Assembly (NCBI GenBank): GCA_014859105.1
Contig: JACUUX010000021.1
Coordinates: forward strand, 1-42,505
From: Nitrospirota bacterium
GTDB taxonomy: Bacteria; Nitrospirota; Thermodesulfovibrionia; Thermodesulfovibrionales; SM23-35
Reading direction: 5' to 3'
Length of the DNA: 42,505 nucleotides
The notes beneath the pieces were generated by a model, which was not told the origin of the DNA, made no database searches, and was given only the letters and a program-made list of their open reading frames with translations. Positions within the stretch are counted from its first letter, which is position 1; each line of letters begins with the position of its first letter. Below, in pieces: positions 34,546 to 41,085 of the stretch. The position numbers and the translations under genes were made by a program.

Positions 34546-34618
34546 TTCAGCAATCAGAATCCTGAAGGGCTCCTCTGTTTTTCACCAGGGATAGTCTCGT
34601 CTCTTTTTGTTAAACCAT

Positions 34619-35383
34619 TTAGCCAACAAAAATATTATTGCGATGGAATTCTAAAAATTTCCTATCAGGAAGAAATCTGTCAGGTAATATTATGTTTGAA
34701 TCCTGGTATGCAAGGAATCCTCTTTGTACTGCTGGTTCATTAGATAGTTTTATAAGAGCTTTAGAAATTATTAGCTTATAATCATCATTAATTGTGATTA
34801 AACCTTTATCAAAAGCTTTGTCGTGTAAAACACACATACATATACCATTTCTGGGATTCATACGCAAGACAGCATCAACAGACCACGGTATAATATGTCC
34901 TGCTACAAGTAAATCAGGTTCAGGCAAAAAACAAACAGCGCATCTGCTTTTATAACTTGCAAGTACCATCTCCCGAAAGAAGCTCTGATTAATTCTGATT
35001 CTAACCATTGCTTCTTTTTCTTTTCCCTCTGGTAAATCTTTTTCAAATCTTACTATATCTTCTTTTCTCAATCCCTTAAGTTCAGCTAAAGCTATCTCAC
35101 TTTGATATGCAAGTTCTTCCCAATTCTGATTGAATTCATCCCAGATTTGTTCTTCGAGTTTGCTGCCATGTTGCATTCCCTTTATTCCACGCTTTCGATG
35201 GGTGGGATCAAGTCGAGCAAAATTACATAACTTAAGTGCAACAGCACTTGGAGTCCGTCCTAAAATCCCAGCAAGTTCTATTACCTTTGGATTATTTTTA
35301 TGATATTGCCCAAAAGGGAGTTTGCAGTAAAGATTAAAGGCAATTATTAGTTCCTGTCTTGTCCAATTTTTTCTTTCATTCAT
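34619..35383 (-). CDS. HNH endonuclease (restriction-type)
   Basis: 254 residues. An N-terminal helix-turn-helix-like region (WTRQELIIAFNLYCKLPFGQ, LGRTPSAVALKL) precedes the nuclease domain SRCAVCFLPEPDLLVAGHII, NPRNGICMCVLHDKAFDKGL. The paired cysteines, AGHI and the H-D-AFD motif are the HNH_2-type metal site, so it looks active. Related proteins are encoded beside DNA cytosine methyltransferases. No methyltransferase is seen here. The stop overlaps the full-length frame of the glycosylase, implying co-expression. The ATG follows AAGAT, a poor ribosome binding site. Confidence 0.88.
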   Translation of the reverse strand: MNERKNWTRQELIIAFNLYCKLPFGQYHKNNPKVIELAGILGRTPSAVALKLCNFARLDPTHRKRGIKGMQHGSKLEEQIWDEFNQNWEELAYQSEIALAELKGLRKEDIVRFEKDLPEGKEKEAMVRIRINQSFFREMVLASYKSRCAVCFLPEPDLLVAGHIIPWSVDAVLRMNPRNGICMCVLHDKAFDKGLITINDDYKLIISKALIKLSNEPAVQRGFLAYQDSNIILPDRFLPDRKFLEFHRNNIFVG

Positions 35384-35530
35384 ATCTTATAAATTCTAAG
35401 TATTTTAAACGGCGCTCTTCCCAATAGTAATTCACGGGAATCGTCCTGCCTTATAGTGCGTTTGAAAAAATTGAGCATCATAAGAGTCACGTTCAGGTAT
35501 CCCCAGCTCCCGTTTTTTAAATCTCCACAT
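35376..35530 (-). pseudogene. Small decayed reading frame between the 71-residue protein and the HNH gene
   Basis: An ATG at 35530 with AGGA upstream opens MWRFKKRELGIPERDSYDAQ and stops at 35432. Another frame then reads IPVNYYWEERRLKYLEFIRY and stops at 35376, overlapping the HNH start. The two pieces look like the beginning and end of one gene that suffered a frameshift or internal deletion. No family is recognised. Confidence 0.4.
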
Positions 35531-35541
35531 AATTTTTCCTG

Positions 35542-35757
35542 TTACAGCTTAAACCTCTCTCTTTTCCCTGCCAGAAACTTAGCTTTGGTCAGCTTTAACT
35601 GCTTGTCTATTTCAGAAAAAATTTTATTCACCTCTTCCCCGGTATATTCATAAGAACTCTTATTCGAACAATTTCCGAGTATTCTTATTTTCTCAAGAAT
35701 TTCGTTAGTTCTTTTAGATGCAACCCTTTTAAAACGGTCGTGCCTTGTTTCTTCCAT
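35542..35757 (-). CDS. Small conserved hypothetical protein
   Basis: 71 residues, charged and mostly helical: RHDRFKRVASKRTNEILEKI, then ILGNCSNKSSYEYTGEEVNK and a basic C-terminus. Similar small proteins with the RHDRFKR...LGNCSN pattern are common in bacteria, but I know of no assigned role. It starts 26 bases after the nucleotidyltransferase stop and may be the third gene of that cassette. Its ribosome binding site is weak. Confidence 0.72.
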   Translation of the reverse strand: MEETRHDRFKRVASKRTNEILEKIRILGNCSNKSSYEYTGEEVNKIFSEIDKQLKLTKAKFLAGKRERFKL

Positions 35758-35783
35758 TTACATGCGCCGAATTGATCAGGTTC

Positions 35784-36242
35784 TTAAATGTCCTTTTTCT
35801 TCTTATCCCTGATTTTTTTAATCTCATGCAAAATTTTGAGATCCTCCAGGTCCTTGGGACCCGCTGCCTTTTTCATCTTGATAAGATCATCAAGTGAAGC
35901 GAAATAAACAAATGTATTGCCGAATTTTGCTCTTACTTTGTTCTTCCATACTTGCTCAAAGCTCACCCCTTTAACGAATGGATGAATATCGGTTTCAACT
36001 GCATACTGACGGATTAGTAATTTCTTTTGCAGGAGGTCTTGAATTGAGACATCTGTCATATCATAGCCAAATTTTTTTAATGCCCGCCATGCCCTCTCAG
36101 CATTTTCTCTAATGGGTTTTAAAAAAATATCAATATCAAGAGTTGCACGTGCATATCCATGAACGGGAAAGGCAGTTGCCCCTATTATTATAAAAACAAC
36201 TTTATGTTCTTTTAATAATCTCAAAAGCTTTTCTGTATCCAC
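35784..36242 (-). CDS. Nucleotidyltransferase-fold protein (DUF6036/AbiEii-like)
   Basis: 152 residues of the minimal nucleotidyltransferase fold: GATAFPVHGY, then TLDIDIFLKP holding the D-x-D metal pair, and a later acidic residue in ETDIHPF. The C-terminal FASLDDLIKMKKAAGPKDLE-type helix, ending in a lysine-rich tail, is seen in nucleotidyltransferase toxins and related proteins. Its start overlaps the 61-residue upstream gene by 41 bases, the layout of a toxin-antitoxin-like pair. Whether it is toxic, and what it transfers, cannot be told from sequence. Confidence 0.8.
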   Translation of the reverse strand: MDTEKLLRLLKEHKVVFIIIGATAFPVHGYARATLDIDIFLKPIRENAERAWRALKKFGYDMTDVSIQDLLQKKLLIRQYAVETDIHPFVKGVSFEQVWKNKVRAKFGNTFVYFASLDDLIKMKKAAGPKDLEDLKILHEIKKIRDKKKKDI

Positions 36243-36387
36243 TTTTCTCCAGTAATTTTTTCATTTCTTGTGATTTTTTGAGCATCATCTCAAATCGCTG
36301 GCGGGTTGTAAGAGACATTTGAAATTTTAATTCAAAAGTGATTTCCGCTTTTTCGTTGTGTCTGTCAAGTTTTAATATCGAACTCAT
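36202..36387 (-). CDS. Small protein upstream of the nucleotidyltransferase (possible partner)
   Basis: 61 residues: a short N-terminal strand pair (ITFELKFQMSLTT) then two basic helices (RFEMMLKKSQEMKKLLEKSG) and RKAFEIIKRT. Similar proteins commonly precede this class of nucleotidyltransferase. The gene overlaps its partner by 41 bases. An antitoxin role is only inferred from gene order. A very AT-rich region upstream (36410-36500) probably holds the promoter. AAGGAG lies close before the ATG at 36387. Confidence 0.68.
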   Translation of the reverse strand: MSSILKLDRHNEKAEITFELKFQMSLTTRQRFEMMLKKSQEMKKLLEKSGYRKAFEIIKRT

Positions 36388-36608
36388 TATATAACTCCTT
36401 TATTTTGAAAATGTTATCATATTTCTAAAATAGTGTCAATATATAAAGTTTATTTTGATATATAGTTATACTATTTATATATATAATTGCGAATAAAGCT
36501 ATTATTTTCAATTTGTTATAAGTTTATTTGTAATGTTGTATTATTGAGGTCTATTTTACTATGAGATATCAGGAATTCGTGCAGGTTTTTCGGTGAGCTT
36601 GGTTTTTT

Positions 36609-36746
36609 TCATTCCAGTAGCCTTTTAAAATCTTCCTCTGTTATCTGAGCCTGTTTTAACATTTTATGAAACAATGCCTTTGGGATGTCTTTACTGTGCT
36701 GGTGACTTAGTCTAACCTGCAGGATTGTTCCGTCAGAAAGGATTTT
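36609..36746 (-). pseudogene. C-terminal fragment resembling a HicA/YcfA-type toxin
   Basis: 45 codons ending at a TGA. The sequence DGTILQVRLSHQHSKDIPK, followed by FHKMLKQAQITEEDFKRLL, has the H-S-x-D-I-P...L...L-K-Q pattern of HicA-type mRNA interferase C-termini. No start codon or N-terminal half is present. The frame meets the radC fragment at about 36745. Confidence 0.5.
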
Positions 36747-36952
36747 CTGCCATTAAACTCAAGAAACTTTTCAATTGGCTGGTTTGCCATACCTTTGAAT
36801 GAGCCGAATTTATCAAGGATTTCCTGTGCAACTTTCTCGGCAGGTTTGCCCTTTGTGCCGGTAGAGATAAGAATTGATAATAACTCAGCATCTGTTAATG
36901 ATTCAGCGCCAAGCTCTCTTAACTTACCGCCAGGATGTGACCATGTCTTCAT
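36707..36952 (-). pseudogene. radC N-terminal fragment
   Basis: 81 codons. MKTWSHPGGKLRELGAESLT, then DAELLSILISTGTKGKPAEK and GSFKGMANQPIEKFLEF match the helix-hairpin-helix N-terminal part of RadC (UPF0758). After FLEFNG the sequence becomes unrelated (RKSFLTEQSC) and stops. The JAMM metalloprotease-like domain, with its HxHxxxxxxxxxxD motif, is absent. The break point is the junction with the hicA-like fragment, so a deletion probably fused the two. Confidence 0.8.
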
Positions 36953-37104
36953 AGTGTCACTCTGTGGATTTATTTAAGCATATTGTCTGATTTTATATCT
37001 ACAAATAGTGTATCCATTCAGGGAATCACTGCAAGTAGAGAAACATTATTTTATAGCGAAAAGTTGACAAGATTTGATTAATTGAATGAGTTGAAACAAT
37101 TAAC

Positions 37105-37128
37105 AAAACCGTGTAAACTGTGTAAATT
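37105..37128. repeat. GTGTAAACT tandem repeat, right flank of the accessory island
   Basis: AAAACCGTGTAAACTGTGTA followed by AATT, a direct match to 32162-32186 with few differences. It lies 37 bases before the protease gene. Confidence 0.65.
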
Positions 37129-37164
37129 ATGTAACCAAAATAAATTTTAATCCGGAGGTAATTC

Positions 37165-39624
37165 ATGCCTGAAAAGTTGAGCTTCAACGAGATGTACAGA
37201 TTATGTGACCCTGATATTTTTTCCTTTAATACAACAGAAGATCTGCCAGACGTTAGAGAGACCATCGGACAGGACAGAGCCATGCATGCTATTGATTTTG
37301 GCTTGAGTCTCAATAATATCGGATATAACATATTTGTTCTGGGTGAATATGGTACAGGCAAAATGACTACAGTGAAATCGTTTCTCTCACAGAAAGCACT
37401 GAAAGAGCCTGTTCCTCCGGATTGGTGTTATGTATACAATTTTAAAGATCCGGATGTCCCCATGGCTATCTCTCTCGATCCGGGTATGGCGCTGACATTC
37501 CAGAAGGATATGCAAGAAATTTTAAAGATACTGAAGGTTGAAATTCCAAAGGTCTTTGAATCAAAAGAATACGAGAAGCAAAAAAATAAGATAATAGAAG
37601 AATCACAGAAAAAGCAGAGGGAAATCTTTGCAGCCCTTGAAGAAGAAGCCCGTCAGAAAGGGTTTTCAGTACGTAAGACGATCAGCGGATTGGTAATTGT
37701 CCCGTTAAAAAAGACAGGAGAACCCCTGACAGAGGAGGGGTACGAATTAATAGATGAGAAGACAAGGGGAAAAATAGACGAGATGGGCAGAATCCTTCAG
37801 GAAAAATTAACTGATATAGTGCGTCTGGTTCGTGAAAATGAAAAAGAGGTTAAAGAAGCATTAAAAAAGCTTGAAAAAGAAGCTGCTCTATCTGCAATAG
37901 GCCACCTCATTTATGAATTAAAAAACAAATACATGAAATATGAAAAGATTCCTATATATCTTGAAGATGTAAAGGAGGATATACTTGAACATCTTGATGA
38001 TTTTAAAGTGCAGGAAGAACAGCCTCCGCAGCTGCCCCTTATGAAACTTCCCAGGACAGAACCCACTTTCACAAGATATGAAGTGAATGTCCTGGTTAAT
38101 AATAGAGATCAAAGTGGTGCCCCCTGTGTATTTGAAAGCAATCCAACTTATTATAATCTCTTCGGGAGAATAGAACACAGGATACAATACGGGATTGCAT
38201 TGACAGATTTCTCGATGATCAAAGAAGGCTCGTTGCATAAGGCAAACGGCGGTTATATTGTTATTAATGCACTTGACCTTTTAAGGAATTTGTTTGCCTA
38301 TGATGCACTCAAACGGGCAGTCAGGAATCAGGAGTTAAAGATAGAAGATGTGTGGGAACAATACAGATTGATATCAACGACAACCCTTAAGCCCGAACCG
38401 ATACCTCTAAATATTAAGGTGATACTTGTCGGAACCCTATATCTTTATTATCTGCTCTATATACTTGATGAGGATTACAGGGAACTTTTTAAAGTCAAGG
38501 CTGATTTTGATAACAGAATAGACAGGACGGACCATAATATTCAAAAATATGCATCTTTTATATCCGTTATTTGTAAGGAAGAAAAACTTCTGCCGTTTGA
38601 CAGGAAGGGAGTTTCGAGGATAGTTGAGGTTGGATCAAGACTCGCTGAGAATCAGAACAAATTATCCTTAAAATTCAGCGATATAGCCGATATTATAAGA
38701 GAGTCGAGTTACTGGGCTTCAAAGTCCGGCAGCAGTATTGTCAGCAGCGAGCATGTTCAAAAGGCAATAGACGAAAAAGTATATAGATCAAACAGGATTG
38801 AAGAACGTTTGAGGGAGATGATCCTGGACGGAACAATAATTGTTGATACTTCGGGAGAAAAGGTGGGGCAGGTTAACGGACTTGCCGTAATTGACCTCGG
38901 AGACTACACTTTCGGAAAACCTTCCAGGATAACAGCAAGGACATATGCAGGAAAAGCAGGGGTTGTAAACATAGAGCGAGAGACCAAAATGAGCGGCAGG
39001 ATACATGAAAAGGCCATACTCATTATCACGAACTATCTGGGAAGCAGGTACGCAGCAAAGAAACCGATTAGCCTTTCAGCCTCGATTACCTTCGAGCAGC
39101 TGTATGAAATGGTTGAAGGTGACAGCGCGTCATGCGCCGAGTTTTATGCTCTTTTAAGCAGTATAGCAGGTGTGTCCTTGAAACAGAATATAGCGGTTAC
39201 AGGGTCCATGGACCAGAGTGGAACAGTCCAGCCTGTGGGCGGTATAAATGAAAAGATCGAGGGTTTCTTTGACCTCTGTAAATTAAATGGTCTGGATGGA
39301 AGTCACGGCGTAATAATACCAAAGAGTAATGTTAAAAATCTGATGCTTAAGAAAGAAGTTGTTGAGGCTGTCAGGGAGGGTAAGTTTTCAATCTATCCAA
39401 TCCAGAAGGTTGATGAAGGTTTAGAAATAATGACGGGTATGAAGGTGGGAGAACCCGGGGAAGACGGGACATATCCTGAAAGTACTGTTAATTACCTTGT
39501 AGTGAAAAGGCTTACAGAAATAACCGAAGCAATGGAAAAGAAAAAGGAAAAAGAAGAGGAGGGAGAGGAAGAAAAGAAGAGAGAGCAAAAGGAAGAAGAA
39601 AAAGAACAAGAAAAAAATAAATGA
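37165..39624 (+). CDS. Lon-family ATP-dependent protease (AAA_32 type)
   Basis: 819 residues of the Lon-like family with a divergent ATPase. P-loop GEYGTGKMTT near residue 59, a long helical insertion (about 115-270), the second ATPase part with ANGGYIVINALDLL, and a C-terminal Lon protease domain. Its catalytic dyad is probably S654 in EGDSASCAEF and K697 in GGINEKIEGF. GSMDQSGTVQPVGG is a typical Lon stretch. The last 35 residues are nearly all Glu and Lys. It degrades damaged or regulatory proteins. GGAGG stands 8 bases before the ATG. Confidence 0.93.
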   Translation: MPEKLSFNEMYRLCDPDIFSFNTTEDLPDVRETIGQDRAMHAIDFGLSLNNIGYNIFVLGEYGTGKMTTVKSFLSQKALKEPVPPDWCYVYNFKDPDVPMAISLDPGMALTFQKDMQEILKILKVEIPKVFESKEYEKQKNKIIEESQKKQREIFAALEEEARQKGFSVRKTISGLVIVPLKKTGEPLTEEGYELIDEKTRGKIDEMGRILQEKLTDIVRLVRENEKEVKEALKKLEKEAALSAIGHLIYELKNKYMKYEKIPIYLEDVKEDILEHLDDFKVQEEQPPQLPLMKLPRTEPTFTRYEVNVLVNNRDQSGAPCVFESNPTYYNLFGRIEHRIQYGIALTDFSMIKEGSLHKANGGYIVINALDLLRNLFAYDALKRAVRNQELKIEDVWEQYRLISTTTLKPEPIPLNIKVILVGTLYLYYLLYILDEDYRELFKVKADFDNRIDRTDHNIQKYASFISVICKEEKLLPFDRKGVSRIVEVGSRLAENQNKLSLKFSDIADIIRESSYWASKSGSSIVSSEHVQKAIDEKVYRSNRIEERLREMILDGTIIVDTSGEKVGQVNGLAVIDLGDYTFGKPSRITARTYAGKAGVVNIERETKMSGRIHEKAILIITNYLGSRYAAKKPISLSASITFEQLYEMVEGDSASCAEFYALLSSIAGVSLKQNIAVTGSMDQSGTVQPVGGINEKIEGFFDLCKLNGLDGSHGVIIPKSNVKNLMLKKEVVEAVREGKFSIYPIQKVDEGLEIMTGMKVGEPGEDGTYPESTVNYLVVKRLTEITEAMEKKKEKEEEGEEEKKREQKEEEKEQEKNK

Positions 39625-40514
39625 AAAAAGCGGTATGGTTTTTTGAGACAGTCCTGTTGGTTATTCTTTCCATACCGCTTGCAATCATGCCCTTAAGAGT
39701 CTCTATGAAGGCCGGCGAAATGCTCGGCCTTCTGCTTTTCTATTTATGGGGCAGCAGAAGAAAGATAGCCCTTGATAACCTTAATAAGGCGGTGCTGACC
39801 GGCAGGGTAGTCATTCCGGACCCGACAGAAAAAATCATCAAAGATAATTTTAAACACCTCGGGATGTCCTTTATTGAAATTATAAAAATCTATTACGGGT
39901 TCGGCAAGAAGATACTGGGTGCTGTAGATATTGAAGGCATCGAGAACTTTCATGCAGCCCTGTCAAAAGGAAAGGGCATCCTGTTCATAACAGGGCACTG
40001 CGGGAACTGGGAACTTATGGCACTTTTAACGTCGGCAAGGATTCAGGATATTGCTGTTGTCGCAAGACCGATGAATAACCCGCACATTAATTATTTAATT
40101 GCAAATGTAAGAAAGAAATATGGTAATAGTGTTATTCATAAAAAAGGTGCTTTAAAACCCATCATTCAGACGCTCAGAAATAATGGATGTATAGGTATAT
40201 TGATGGATCAGGCCGTTTTAGCTGAGGAGGGCTATGTGATAGATTTTCTTGGAAGGGGTGCGTGGACAACAAAAATACCTGCACTTATAGCAAGGAAGAC
40301 CGATGCTGCTGTTCTTCCTGTGTTTATTCACAGGACAGACAGAGGCCATACGGTAAAAGTCAATCCTGAAGTAGAACTCTCAAAGAATAACGACAGGGAA
40401 GCTGCGGTCATAGAAGATACAAAAAGATTTTCAGAATATATTGAAAGGTATATTCAAGAACACCCTTCTGAGTGGCTCTGGATCCACAGGAGATGGAAGA
40501 GGGTCAGCTCTTAA
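39621..40514 (+). CDS. Lysophospholipid/lipid A acyltransferase (LpxL/HtrB family)
   Basis: 297 residues. An N-terminal membrane segment (about 5-25, FFETVLLVILSIPLAIMPL) anchors it in the inner membrane. The acyltransferase motif H-x4-E is H126-E131 in TGHCGNWEL. VVARPMNNPHINYLIANVRK and LMDQAVLAEEGYVIDFLGR are typical of LpxL/LpxM enzymes, which add the secondary acyl chains to lipid A. The chain preference cannot be told. It overlaps the protease gene by 4 bases (ATGA) and ends inside the converging flavoprotein gene by 11 bases. Confidence 0.93.
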   Translation: MKKAVWFFETVLLVILSIPLAIMPLRVSMKAGEMLGLLLFYLWGSRRKIALDNLNKAVLTGRVVIPDPTEKIIKDNFKHLGMSFIEIIKIYYGFGKKILGAVDIEGIENFHAALSKGKGILFITGHCGNWELMALLTSARIQDIAVVARPMNNPHINYLIANVRKKYGNSVIHKKGALKPIIQTLRNNGCIGILMDQAVLAEEGYVIDFLGRGAWTTKIPALIARKTDAAVLPVFIHRTDRGHTVKVNPEVELSKNNDREAAVIEDTKRFSEYIERYIQEHPSEWLWIHRRWKRVSS

Positions 40515-41085
40515 CCAACTCCCTTCCCGCTTCATAAGCCTCTTTTAAGGCATCAGGGTGCTTTAATATCGCACCCTTCGCATCGATTCCCGTGTAACCT
40601 AATGTTTTATGTTCAGATACACTGACTGTCCTGAAGAATGCCTTTGCAGATGTCCCGGCGCACTGGATGCCTTGAAGACCGATCTCTTTCTTCTGCCCGC
40701 CCACCAGCAATAATAAACCTTTTCTGCCATAAGAACCGGCAGGGATCGGTTTCTTGAGGATATATTTTTCGCACCAGAATGCCTGGCATCTGTCTATCAT
40801 GGTTTTTATCTGGGCACTGAGGGCGGAAAAAAAGATGGGTGATGCAAGGATAAGCCGGCTAGCAGTCCTTATCGCATCATATATCTGGAACATGTCGTCT
40901 TCAAAAACGCATATACCTGTATCATCGCATCCCCCGCAGTTCTGACATGGTGAGATGTTCATCGTATTAAGATTAAATGTCTGAGCACCGAAGCCGGATT
41001 CCTCCACACCCTTAACAGCCTCTTTAAGAAGAAGTTCTGTATTGCCACCTTCCCTGGGGCTTCCGAGAAAAGCTATAATCTTCAT
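40504..41085 (-). CDS. Iron-sulfur flavoprotein / NADPH-dependent FMN reductase family
   Basis: 193 residues from the ATG at 41085. The open frame extends 26 codons upstream, but those overlap the cytochrome gene, and MKIIAFLGSPREGGNTELLL is the usual start. FMN binding is shown by GSPREGGNTE and ASPIFFSALSAQIKTMIDR. The compact cysteine motif CQNCGGCDDTGIC (C-x2-C-x2-C-x5-C) is that of archaeal/bacterial iron-sulfur flavoproteins carrying a 4Fe-4S cluster. It overlaps the octaheme cytochrome gene by 4 bases (ATGA), suggesting shared expression and possibly electron transfer. Confidence 0.92.
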   Translation of the reverse strand: MKIIAFLGSPREGGNTELLLKEAVKGVEESGFGAQTFNLNTMNISPCQNCGGCDDTGICVFEDDMFQIYDAIRTASRLILASPIFFSALSAQIKTMIDRCQAFWCEKYILKKPIPAGSYGRKGLLLLVGGQKKEIGLQGIQCAGTSAKAFFRTVSVSEHKTLGYTGIDAKGAILKHPDALKEAYEAGRELVKS

